43,880 nt of DNA from CAZGCA01 sp964524145 (GTDB lineage: Bacteria; Hydrogenedentota; CAZGCA01): contig CAZGCA010000052.1 in NCBI GenBank assembly GCA_964524145.1, positions 1-43,880 on the forward strand, read 5' to 3'. Below, piece after piece: positions 16,001 through 23,219 of the stretch. Positions within the stretch are counted from its first letter, which is position 1; each line of letters opens with the position of its first letter. The notes beneath the pieces are model-generated. The model ran no database searches. It was not told the origin of the DNA and was given only the letters and a program-made list of their open reading frames with translations. The position numbers and the translations under genes were made by a program.

Positions 16001-16790
16001 AGACTACTTGGCCATCCTGACAGGGTACATCCAGGTCTGTGCCAAATACCAGCCAAAGCTTGGCCACGGCGGAAAGGCAGGCTACCGACTGGACGAGTTC
16101 CAGCGTATCTATAGAGCCGATCCCTTCTACAACTGGCTTGGGCTTGACAATCCCCTCATGTACGCCGCTCACAAGGCCGCAGGTGGCATGACCAGCGTTT
16201 ACCGCCAGATCGGAATAGGCTGCGAGTTTCTGTTCAGACGTATCCTACAGGACCACCTTGGCCTCAGCGATGAAGACGTGAGGTGGTCCTACACCGTACC
16301 ACGCACGGGCGGGAAAGCGCGGAAGCTTCACCTTGACGCGCGTATTCCTGTTTCGAGCGTCGCAGATACTGCTCGCAGGCGTTGCGTTCGATCTTGGATA
16401 CGCAACGCCGCCCGCCGAATCGATGTCGATTCTGCCGTTGCCAAGACCCTCCAGGGCATCGTTTTTGAGATCAGACAGGGGTATAAGAGTAAAGACTCTA
16501 AACGACAGAATGCCGATATCGCCAATGCCGCTACAGCCTACACGAAGGGCCTACTGCCTTGTGTGGGAATCCTGTCACTCCAGATAGACGAAGACATCGC
16601 GCAGCGTTACCGCAACGAAAGGTGGGTACTACTCACAGGATTAATAGACAACCCGTCTCCCCACGAATCCTTCTATAGCTTCTGTAAGGACGTCGTGGGA
16701 TATGATCTCGCCGGTTTCTTCCAGCGTAATAGTCCTGCACTCAAGAAGGAGGTGGAGGCCGTGCTCACGGCACTCCTGACACCGTCATGA
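15981..16790 (+). CDS. Candidate type II restriction endonuclease paired with the DNA methyltransferase
   Basis: A 269-residue cytoplasmic protein that I cannot assign to a named family from sequence. It is called a nuclease because of its context: its stop overlaps the methyltransferase start as ATGA, the usual arrangement of restriction-modification pairs. A segment GIVFEIRQGYKSKDSKRQNADI (residues 159-180) offers a beta-strand, Glu163 and Lys169/171/174, preceded by Asp119 in HLDARI, which would fit a PD-(D/E)xK-like site. The N-terminus has a distinctive DPFYNWLGLDNPLMYAAHKAAGGMTSVYRQIGIG stretch (48-80). GTG at 15981 is chosen: GAGG lies six bases upstream, and it overlaps the small upstream ORF as GTGA. 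TTG 15978 is an alternative. The nuclease role is inference. Confidence 0.6.
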   Translation: MSESNDKDYLAILTGYIQVCAKYQPKLGHGGKAGYRLDEFQRIYRADPFYNWLGLDNPLMYAAHKAAGGMTSVYRQIGIGCEFLFRRILQDHLGLSDEDVRWSYTVPRTGGKARKLHLDARIPVSSVADTARRRCVRSWIRNAARRIDVDSAVAKTLQGIVFEIRQGYKSKDSKRQNADIANAATAYTKGLLPCVGILSLQIDEDIAQRYRNERWVLLTGLIDNPSPHESFYSFCKDVVGYDLAGFFQRNSPALKKEVEAVLTALLTPS

Positions 16791-18049
16791 GTCGCATTCA
16801 GCACACACGATCGGATCGACAAAACGCCGACCTCACCTTTAAGCTCAACCGATACCACGGGAGGCATGGCTGGCTTCGTCTCACCCCTGCGTACTCTGTC
16901 AAACTTGTCTCCGGAATTCTGGCGGCTTCCGATCGGGGAATTCGAGTTCTTGATCCCTTTTCTGGGACCGCCACCACCCCTCTTTGCGCCGCCTATTCCG
17001 GCGACACGGGTACCGGTGTGGAAATAAATCCCTTCCTTACTTGGTTGGGGAACGCCAAACTTGGCACGTACGGTCCTGCTGCCGTTCGCGCGGCCAGCGA
17101 AGCTCTGCCTAAGCTGATCTCCCAAGCAATTCGCGAAAACAGCAAGGGTGTGACCCCGCCTCCAATGCATAACATACAAAGATGGTGGGACGTAGAGCCG
17201 CTCAACTTCCTTACGAAGTTCAAAGCAGCATTGGATGAGACTGCCTGCGAGGAAGACGCCACCCGGCTTCTGCTGTTGGTAGTCTTCTGCCGTCTTCTGA
17301 TCAAGCTCTCCAATGCCGCATTCAACCATCAGTCGATGTCCTTCAAAGACAAGGTGGACACGAGTCATTCACAGAAAGGGCAGGGGCTACTATTCGATAT
17401 CGAACCTGACCTTGCCTATTGCGCTCTCGCTGAGGGACAGCAAGTTCTCGATTCGGCTTCGGACAATCCCGCTGGCACTGGAAGGGTGATTGCAGGCGAC
17501 TCGCGTTCGGTATCGCGGATTCTTTCCGGCGTGTACGATTTGCTCATAACATCACCACCCTATCCTAATCGAATGTCATACATACGTGAGTTGCGCCCCT
17601 ACATGTACTGGCTGGGGTACCTGAAAAACGCTCGGGACGCGGGCGATATGGACTGGTCCGCAATTGGTGGCACTTGGGGGATCGCGACCAGCAGGCTTGG
17701 GGAATGGCAACGATCATCTGACGGTTTCTGCCCAAGTTACTTGGACACGATTCTGTCGAGAATACGGGATGCCGATGGCAAGAGCGGTGCCCTTTTGTCC
17801 AATTACGTCGCCAAGTACTTTGAAGACATGTGGTGCCACATTCGTGATGTTGTGAACGTAATCGCCCCGGGTGGTATGGTTCACTATGTTGTCGGTAACT
17901 CAAGGTTCTACAACACGCTTGTACCGGTCGAACGACTTTTTGCCGACATGCTGGCGGAGGCAGGGTTCAGGAACGTACGCATCACCCGCATTCGGAAACG
18001 CAATTCGAAAAAGGAGTTGTACGAGTTTGACGTGAGCGCCAGAAAGTGA
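16787..18049 (+). CDS. DNA methyltransferase (amino-methylating, SPPY type)
   Basis: A 420-residue site-specific DNA methyltransferase modifying an exocyclic amino group (N4-cytosine or N6-adenine). Motif X-like NRYHGRHGWLRLTPAYSVKL (21-40) and motif I VLDPFSGTAT (54-63) come first, then VEINPF (motif II acidic turn); the catalytic motif IV is TSPPYPNRMSYI (255-266). The C-terminus has MVHYVVGNSRF, then AGFRNVRITRIRKRN. The long stretch between motifs I and IV (about 95-245) probably holds the target-recognition part. Having X-I before IV is permuted relative to the commonest beta class. TSPPY favours N4-cytosine, but the base cannot be settled by eye. It overlaps the candidate endonuclease by four bases and is followed by a decayed attC-like site. 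Confidence 0.85.
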   Translation: MSRIQHTRSDRQNADLTFKLNRYHGRHGWLRLTPAYSVKLVSGILAASDRGIRVLDPFSGTATTPLCAAYSGDTGTGVEINPFLTWLGNAKLGTYGPAAVRAASEALPKLISQAIRENSKGVTPPPMHNIQRWWDVEPLNFLTKFKAALDETACEEDATRLLLLVVFCRLLIKLSNAAFNHQSMSFKDKVDTSHSQKGQGLLFDIEPDLAYCALAEGQQVLDSASDNPAGTGRVIAGDSRSVSRILSGVYDLLITSPPYPNRMSYIRELRPYMYWLGYLKNARDAGDMDWSAIGGTWGIATSRLGEWQRSSDGFCPSYLDTILSRIRDADGKSGALLSNYVAKYFEDMWCHIRDVVNVIAPGGMVHYVVGNSRFYNTLVPVERLFADMLAEAGFRNVRITRIRKRNSKKELYEFDVSARK

Positions 18050-18053
18050 AGAG

Positions 18054-18110
18054 CAGCTAACAACTGGTTGCAGCGGACGGCGCTTCGCGCCGCAACTCAT
18101 GGCGCAAGGG
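18054..18110 (+). other. Decayed attC-like recombination site 1
   Basis: Just after the methyltransferase stop comes CTAACAACTGGTTGCAGCGG followed by ACGGCGCTTCGCGCCGC. This resembles the left half and central hairpin of integron attC sites (RYYYAAC core, then a GC-rich imperfect stem). The left core AGCTAAC fits at six of seven positions. The right half is shortened and its GTTRRRY core is not recognisable (GCGCAAG instead of GCGTTAG), so the site is probably no longer a good substrate. Confidence 0.45.
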
Positions 18111-18116
18111 AGGACC

Positions 18117-18686
18117 ATGGGCCTCAAGATCCATTCGCTAGCTGAACTGCCCGCCGAAGCGGGTCGAGGGTATTACGTCTATCTGCTCGACTACGGGTGG
18201 GACGAACCTCTGGGTCGAGCGCTCCGCGACAATTTTGACCGGATGGCCGATACCGCTTCACGGCACGACGCTGCAGTGCTACTCGGGCTTGGAAATGAGT
18301 TCAACGACGAGGTCCTGTCCTGGCACGGGATTAACGGGAGGAAAGCCGACGACCTCCTGCCCGCCGTTCTAATCACGAACAAGCATCCGTCGCACTTCGC
18401 ACAGATGCGAGGCGCCTGGAATCGTGAACGCGATCACCTGGTGCTGATTCCCCTCCGCGATCACTGCAAGACGGCGACCGACGTTGCCATACTCATCGAC
18501 GGCGTTTTCAAGGACATCAAGGCAAGGCAACCGCTCGCGAACTTCGCCGTTGCGAGCGAGGATCGGGCGGGCCTCAAGGGCGCGTTCCTTGATGCAGTAA
18601 TCCTCCGGCCAACTGTTGGAGGTGTCGGCATCGATCTCAAAGCCCTGTTGCGCAAGTTTGCAAAGAAATGTCGCGGTAGTGTGTGA
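18117..18686 (+). CDS. Unknown 189-aa cassette-like protein
   Basis: I do not recognise this protein. It reads as a soluble alpha/beta protein: LPAEAGRGYYVYLLDYGWDEPLGRALRDNFDRMADTASRHDAAVLLGLGNEFNDEVLSWHG, then PAVLITNKHPSHF, a LVLIPLRDHCKTATDVAILIDGVF stretch, and a basic C-terminus (ALLRKFAKKCRGSV). No signal peptide or membrane helix is seen. ATG at 18117 is preferred because AAGGGAGG stands immediately before it; ATG 18099 would start inside the attC-like site. It stands alone between two attC-like hairpins, as a single integron cassette would. The island also holds restriction and nucleotidyltransferase genes, so a defence or stress role is possible but unproven. Confidence 0.65.
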   Translation: MGLKIHSLAELPAEAGRGYYVYLLDYGWDEPLGRALRDNFDRMADTASRHDAAVLLGLGNEFNDEVLSWHGINGRKADDLLPAVLITNKHPSHFAQMRGAWNRERDHLVLIPLRDHCKTATDVAILIDGVFKDIKARQPLANFAVASEDRAGLKGAFLDAVILRPTVGGVGIDLKALLRKFAKKCRGSV

Positions 18687-18740
18687 TAACAACATACAGC
18701 GGACGACGCTACGCGCCGCCGCGCGTCGAGAAAGGCCTTA
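18684..18740 (+). other. Decayed attC-like recombination site 2
   Basis: Overlapping the stop of the 189-aa gene is GATAACAACATACAGCGGAC followed by GACGCTACGCGCCGCCGC. It shares ATACAGCGGACGrCGC with the first site's central part and forms an imperfect GC-rich hairpin. The right arm runs into GGCCTTAGGCG and again lacks a clean GTTRRRY core. The position directly behind the gene is where a cassette attC should be. Confidence 0.42.
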
Positions 18741-18853
18741 GGCGACGTTCCCTAACTCTACTGCCGCTTCCTCCTGTCTCTGCGGTTCGGAAAGATCCTG
18801 CGCCATGCGCCAGTCTCTATCCGGCTGAGATGTTACATAGCTTCACATACGCT

Positions 18854-18962
18854 CGTTCCCACGGTCCCCGTGGGAACGCCCATACTTACAAGGCGCGATG
18901 AGCTGTTGGATGTCTGCCTGGACTGGTAGGGCGATATGCATTCCCACGGAGGACCGTGGGAA
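18854..18962. repeat. Pair of palindromes CGTTCCCACGG...CCGTGGGAACG
   Basis: Two near-perfect palindromes, at 18854-18878 (CGTTCCCACGG-TCC-CCGTGGGAACG) and about 18941-18964 (TTCCCACGG-AGGA-CCGTGGGAA), stand 62 bases apart. Together they form a larger inverted arrangement typical of dispersed non-autonomous repeats. Apart from them, the attC-like hairpin and the manA promoter, the 308 or so bases from 18687 to 18994 hold no gene that I can support. Confidence 0.7.
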
Positions 18963-18994
18963 CGAGAACAACAACCCAAACGGTCCGTCGGGCG

Positions 18995-19279
18995 CTTGAT
19001 ATAGGTGATAAGAGCCGTTATGATGTTAGGAACGAGACATGCCGGCGATAGAAGGAAGCCGTTGAGATGGAACGCATATATCCTCTTACATTCAAGGAAA
19101 TCGAGGAGATATTTCTCGAGAAACCCTGGGGCGGCGATATGTTGGGGCGGAAGTTCGGCAAACCTATCCCCGACGGCGTCAAGATCGGCGAATCGTGGGA
19201 AGTCTCGGATTACTGGAACGTCTCGGATGAAGGGAAAACGGTCCCCGCAGTTGTGAGCGTTGTGGGTAACGGGCCGCTC
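18995..19279. repeat. Right copy of the manA promoter and 5' region
   Basis: This is the intact partner of the repeat at 14831-15142. It contains the manA promoter, the leader and the first 70 or so codons. Together the copies form direct repeats about 4.16 kb apart around the accessory island. Confidence 0.85.
18996..19024 (+). promoter_or_regulatory. Promoter of the manA-glycan operon
   Basis: TTGATA (18996-19001) and TATGAT (19019-19024) are separated by 17 bases and lie 43 bases before the manA ATG. A purine-rich GAAGGAAG stands before the start. This promoter probably drives the nine genes to 28510, as no gap in the run exceeds about 43 bases. Confidence 0.6.
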
Positions 19280-20098
19280 GCCGGACAGACCCTCCACGAA
19301 GTGATGGAACAGTGGGGCGAAGCGTTGCTCGGCAGACGAGCCCGCAAAACGCCCGGGGGTCTTTTCCCTCTGCTGTTCAAGCTGCTCGATGCCCACGACT
19401 GGCTCTCCATCCAGACGCATCCGGACGACGAGGCGGCGCTCAGGTTCAACGAGCCGGACGTCGGCAAGGCCGAGATGTGGTACGTGCTCCACAGCGAAGG
19501 CAACCCTCAGATGGTTTTCGGGCTCAAGCAAGGCGTTACCGAGGACCAGTTCAGGGACGGCATAGAGACCGAGACGCTCGAACCGTTGCTCAACATGGTC
19601 GAGGTCAACGAGGGCGACGCGTTCGCTATCATGCCGGGCACGGTCCACACAATCGGCGATGGGATAGTAGTGGCCGAGATTCAGCAGAACTCCGACCTAA
19701 CGTATCGCGTATACGATTACGGCCGAGTGATGTCCGACGGTACGAAGCGCGAGCTGCACATCGATAAAGCGGTTGCGACGATCGATTTCGGCGCTCCGCC
19801 GCCGGGCAAGATTGTTCCGGAGGTCACAACAAGAGACGGCAACGCACACAAACTGCTTTGCAGCTGCAAGTACTTCGAGGCTGAACTCGTTGAGGTTGAC
19901 AGCGGAAAGCTCGAACAGAAGCTCGACGGCGGGTCGTTCCACATCGTCTTCGTTGTTGAGGGCGAACCGGTTCTCGAGTCTTCCGGCGCGGTTCCGTCCC
20001 AAACGTTGCGTCGTGCACAGACCGCGCTGGTTCCCGCCGGGCTTGAAGGCTACACTATCGAAGGCAGATGCCGCTTACTTCGGTACTGGGTGCCGTAG
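19067..20098 (+). CDS. manA: Type I mannose-6-phosphate isomerase
   Basis: A 343-residue zinc-dependent cupin enzyme that interconverts mannose 6-phosphate and fructose 6-phosphate, feeding GDP-mannose for glycan synthesis. Zinc and active-site marks are IQTHPDDEAALRFN (Gln and His), GKAEMWYVLH (Glu), MPGTVHTIGDG (His), and the EIQQNSDLTYRVYDYGR box typical of type I isomerases. Length fits the short bacterial (Bacillus-like) form. It is the first gene of the glycan operon and has its own clear promoter. Its promoter and first codons are duplicated at 14831-15142, on the far side of the accessory island, so the gene sits exactly at the island's right edge but is intact. Confidence 0.95.
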   Translation: MERIYPLTFKEIEEIFLEKPWGGDMLGRKFGKPIPDGVKIGESWEVSDYWNVSDEGKTVPAVVSVVGNGPLAGQTLHEVMEQWGEALLGRRARKTPGGLFPLLFKLLDAHDWLSIQTHPDDEAALRFNEPDVGKAEMWYVLHSEGNPQMVFGLKQGVTEDQFRDGIETETLEPLLNMVEVNEGDAFAIMPGTVHTIGDGIVVAEIQQNSDLTYRVYDYGRVMSDGTKRELHIDKAVATIDFGAPPPGKIVPEVTTRDGNAHKLLCSCKYFEAELVEVDSGKLEQKLDGGSFHIVFVVEGEPVLESSGAVPSQTLRRAQTALVPAGLEGYTIEGRCRLLRYWVP

Positions 20099-20141
20099 GA
20101 GCAGATTTGAACCCCTCCCCCGTCGTATGCGAGGTGTTGCC

Positions 20142-21296
20142 GTGAAGATAGCGCTTATAGGGCCGACATATCCGTTTCGCGGCGGTATAGCGCATCACAC
20201 AACGCTTCTGTGCGCCGCGCTGCGCAAGAAGCACGATGTCAAGTTCTTCACGTTCAAGAGACAGTACCCGCAATGGCTGTTTCCCGGCAGGACCGACAAG
20301 GAGCTGAGCCCTCTCGTGGCGGAGCCCGGCGACTCGGAACCCGTTCTCGACTCGCTGTTCCCGACGACATGGTGGCGATGCGCTGCATCGGTTCGCCGAT
20401 GCCATCCCGATCTCGTTGTCTTTCCATGGTGGGTCATCTTCCACGCCCCGGCATTCCGTTCGATCATACGCTCTGTCAAGAAAGACAAGGACGTCAGGGT
20501 TCTGGCACTATGCCACAATGTCGAGGAGCACGAGCGGCGGGCGTTTGGCAGAGCAGTAGCGCGGCATGTGCTCGGCCTTGCCGACGGGGTGCTTGCCCAT
20601 TCCCGGAGAGATGCCGAAACGTTGCGCGCGCTGCTGCCGAAGGCCGCGGTACGCACGGCATTCCTTCCGCCGTTTCGGCCTGCCGAGGCTCCCTCAATCT
20701 CCCGCGACGAGGCGAAACGCAAGCTCGGCATCGAGGGAAACGTGCTTCTGTTCTTCGGTTTTGTCAGACCGTACAAAGGTCTTTCGCACTTGCTCGACGC
20801 GCTTCCGCTGGTCCTGCGCTCCGTTCCGGCACACCTGCTCGTAGTCGGCGAGTTCTGGAAGGGCAAAGAAACCGCTCTCGAACAGATAAACCGGATGAAG
20901 ATATCCGACAACGTCACCATCATTGACCGTTACGTGGCGAACGAAGACGTTCCGGACTACTTCGCCGCTGCGGATCTCGTCGTGCTGCCGTACGTGAAAG
21001 CGTCGCAAAGCGGGATAGTGCCGATGGCGAACTGCTTTGGTCGGGCCGTCGTGGCGACCTCGGTCGGCGGGTTGCCCGACGCCGTCGACGACGGTGCGAC
21101 AGGATACCTGGTCCCGCCGGAGCACCCGCAGGAACTCGCCAACGCGATAGTCAGGTTCTTCAAAGAAGACAAGCAAACGGAGTTCGAGCGGGCAGCCGTC
21201 GCGAGGGCCGGACAACAGAGCTGGGACAAGTACGTCGAGATTCTTATCGAGCTGGCCAACGAGGTGACTCAAGGGAGTACCGGTAGTGCCCAATAG
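20142..21296 (+). CDS. GT4 family glycosyltransferase (GT-B fold)
   Basis: A 384-residue GT-B glycosyltransferase. It starts VKIALIGPTYPFRGGIAHHTTLLCAAL (donor/acceptor N-domain with the GG turn). The C-domain has LLFFGFVRPYKGLSHLLDALP, the LLVVGEFWKGKE strand, and DYFAAADLVVLPYVKASQSGIVPMANCFGRAVVATSVGG, where the usual first glutamate of the EX7E pair is replaced by the ASQSG form seen in one GT4 subgroup. GTG at 20142 is preferred since GAGG lies seven bases upstream; ATG 20127, five codons earlier, is possible. It lies 43 bases after manA and overlaps the next methyltransferase by 11 bases. It is likely to transfer mannose or a related sugar to the glycan, given manA next door; this is inference. 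Confidence 0.9.
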   Translation: MKIALIGPTYPFRGGIAHHTTLLCAALRKKHDVKFFTFKRQYPQWLFPGRTDKELSPLVAEPGDSEPVLDSLFPTTWWRCAASVRRCHPDLVVFPWWVIFHAPAFRSIIRSVKKDKDVRVLALCHNVEEHERRAFGRAVARHVLGLADGVLAHSRRDAETLRALLPKAAVRTAFLPPFRPAEAPSISRDEAKRKLGIEGNVLLFFGFVRPYKGLSHLLDALPLVLRSVPAHLLVVGEFWKGKETALEQINRMKISDNVTIIDRYVANEDVPDYFAAADLVVLPYVKASQSGIVPMANCFGRAVVATSVGGLPDAVDDGATGYLVPPEHPQELANAIVRFFKEDKQTEFERAAVARAGQQSWDKYVEILIELANEVTQGSTGSAQ

Positions 21297-22023
21297 GCAA
21301 ACCAGTTCCGTACAAGACAAGTCCGCCGAACGTGAAGCGTCCCTCGCCAAGCTGGCTGCGGAAGGCCCCGAGTTTCGTACGTCAGGCTGGGACTCCGCGA
21401 AGTTCGGCCGCGCGTTGACGTTGCTGGACGGTGACGTCGGGGACAGCATTGCGGGGCCGGTGCTCGATCTCGGTTGCGGCAGCATGGGACTCTCGAACGA
21501 GCTCGGCAAACGCGGTCTGAAACCGGTCGGCGCGGACCTCGTGTACGAGATCCTGCGTGACGTCGCCGCGACAAGGGCGCCGGGCGTGCCGACGGTCGCG
21601 TGCGATGCCGAGTTGTTGCCGTTTCGGAATGAGTCGCTTGCACTCGTTGCCCACAACCAAACGCTCCACCATTTTCCCGACCCGCGCCCGGTGCTCCGCG
21701 ATATCCGGCGTGTTCTCAAGCCCGGCGGGTTGCTGTTGAGCATCGAGACGAACGGCTGGAACCCGTACGTCTACTACTCGCACACCACGCCCGCCAAGAA
21801 GAAGAGCCGGTTCATCAGCGAGAACCAAAAGGTGTTCGGCGTCATCAAGTTCCAGAAAATGCTCGTAAACGAAGGGTTTCGGATACGTGGCCGGCGCTTG
21901 ATAAACTTCGATTTCGCAAGATTTCTCTCGCCTTTCGACAGCATTTTGGGTAAAATACCGTTGGTAAACTTGATATTCTCAGGCTCGATGGTGATCCTGT
22001 CTGAAAAGGCCCGGCAGCGATAG
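21286..22023 (+). CDS. Class I SAM-dependent methyltransferase
   Basis: A 245-residue methyltransferase with motif I VLDLGCGSMGLSNEL (about 59-73), the acidic CDAELLPF turn, the HNQTLHHFPDPRPVLRDIRRVLKPGGLLL segment, and a C-terminal half with basic and hydrophobic stretches (RFISENQKVFG; FARFLSPFDSILGKIPLVNLIFSG) that may lie against the membrane. Such proteins in glycan operons methylate sugars or lipid carriers. The GTG start at 21286 has AAGGGAG upstream and overlaps the GT4 gene by 11 bases, implying coupling. The substrate is unknown. Confidence 0.88.
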   Translation: MPNRQTSSVQDKSAEREASLAKLAAEGPEFRTSGWDSAKFGRALTLLDGDVGDSIAGPVLDLGCGSMGLSNELGKRGLKPVGADLVYEILRDVAATRAPGVPTVACDAELLPFRNESLALVAHNQTLHHFPDPRPVLRDIRRVLKPGGLLLSIETNGWNPYVYYSHTTPAKKKSRFISENQKVFGVIKFQKMLVNEGFRIRGRRLINFDFARFLSPFDSILGKIPLVNLIFSGSMVILSEKARQR

Positions 22024-22058
22024 TCGCAAAGACACCGGTTCTGAGAGGACGCCAACTG

Positions 22059-23219
22059 TTGGAAGGTGAGCGTAATCTGAAACTCTGGAAACGATTTGTC
22101 GAATTGCCGCCCGAGTACATCGGGTTCAAACTCGCCCGGCACGGTCTCTCGAACCCGCCCAACCCTATCACCCTGACATTCTCGGTGACGAACCGTTGCC
22201 AATCGCGGTGCAGAACATGTAAGATATGGCGCTACTACCGCGAACATCCCGAGAAGGAATCCGATGAGTTGTCCCTGGACGAGATCGAGCGGATCTTCGC
22301 GAGCACGGGCCATGTGGGGTTTCTCAACATCTCGGGCGGCGAGCCGTTCCTGAGAGAAGACATCAGCGAGATCGTCGCTCTCGGCGCGCAACATCTGACG
22401 CCGGAGATCATCCATTTGCCCACGAACGCGCTCCAGCCCGAGAAGGTGGTCGCGGACGTCAAGAAGATGCTTGAAGGGTTGCGCGCCAGGAACTACGAGG
22501 TGCCGCTGACCGTCAAGCCGTCGCTCGACGGCGTCGGCGCGCTGCACGACGAGATACGCGGTGTGCGCGGCAACTTCGACAAGGTGATAAGGACCGTCGA
22601 GATGCTCAAGGAGCTTTGCGCGGATTACGCGAACCTCCACGTTGAGGTTGGGACAGTGGTTTCGAAGGACAACATAGACCGGCTCGACGAGCTGGCGGAG
22701 TTTGTGAAGACGCTCGGGGTCGAAAGCTACAGAAGCGAGATAGCCGAGGAGCGGGCGGAGTTTTTCAACCGCGGCGACGGTATCACGCCCGACCTCGAGA
22801 GCTACGAACGTGCAATAGCGTCGTTCGCGAACGCGACACGCGAACGCATGCGCACCAAACGGCGGCTCACGCGCGCGGCCGAATCGCTGCGGCTGGTCTA
22901 CTACGATCTCGCAGTCCGGATCATGCGCGAGAAACGTCAGGTGCTTCCTTGTTATGGCGGCATCACCAACGCGCACCTCAACCCCTATGGCGAACTGTGG
23001 CCGTGCTGCGTGCTCGGGTACGACAAGCCGCTCGGCACGCTGCGGGAGAACGACTATGATTTCCAGAAAGTGTGGCATTCACAACAGGCTCGCGAAGTCA
23101 GGGAGTACGTCCGCGCGGGAAACTGCGCCTGCCCGCTGGCAAACCAGACGTATTCGAACATCCTCATGAGCCCGAGGTACCTGGCCAAGACCGTATTCAA
23201 CCTGCTGAGAGCTATGTGA
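22059..23219 (+). CDS. Radical SAM protein with SPASM-like C-terminal cysteines
   Basis: A 386-residue radical SAM enzyme. The cluster motif is CQSRCRTCKIW (Cys47, 51, 54), followed by the SAM-binding ISGGEPFLRED (91-101). The C-terminal region has Cys298 (CYGGITNAHLNPYGELWPCC with Cys316/317) and Cys356/358 (NCACPL), the spacing of a small auxiliary-cluster (SPASM/twitch) domain. Such proteins are common in surface-polysaccharide loci, where a few modify sugars or lipids; the reaction here is unknown. The assigned start is TTG at 22059, with AGAGGA about nine bases upstream; it is uncertain. The stop shares one base with the argS start (TGATG), so argS translation probably depends on this gene. 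Confidence 0.88.
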   Translation: MEGERNLKLWKRFVELPPEYIGFKLARHGLSNPPNPITLTFSVTNRCQSRCRTCKIWRYYREHPEKESDELSLDEIERIFASTGHVGFLNISGGEPFLREDISEIVALGAQHLTPEIIHLPTNALQPEKVVADVKKMLEGLRARNYEVPLTVKPSLDGVGALHDEIRGVRGNFDKVIRTVEMLKELCADYANLHVEVGTVVSKDNIDRLDELAEFVKTLGVESYRSEIAEERAEFFNRGDGITPDLESYERAIASFANATRERMRTKRRLTRAAESLRLVYYDLAVRIMREKRQVLPCYGGITNAHLNPYGELWPCCVLGYDKPLGTLRENDYDFQKVWHSQQAREVREYVRAGNCACPLANQTYSNILMSPRYLAKTVFNLLRAM

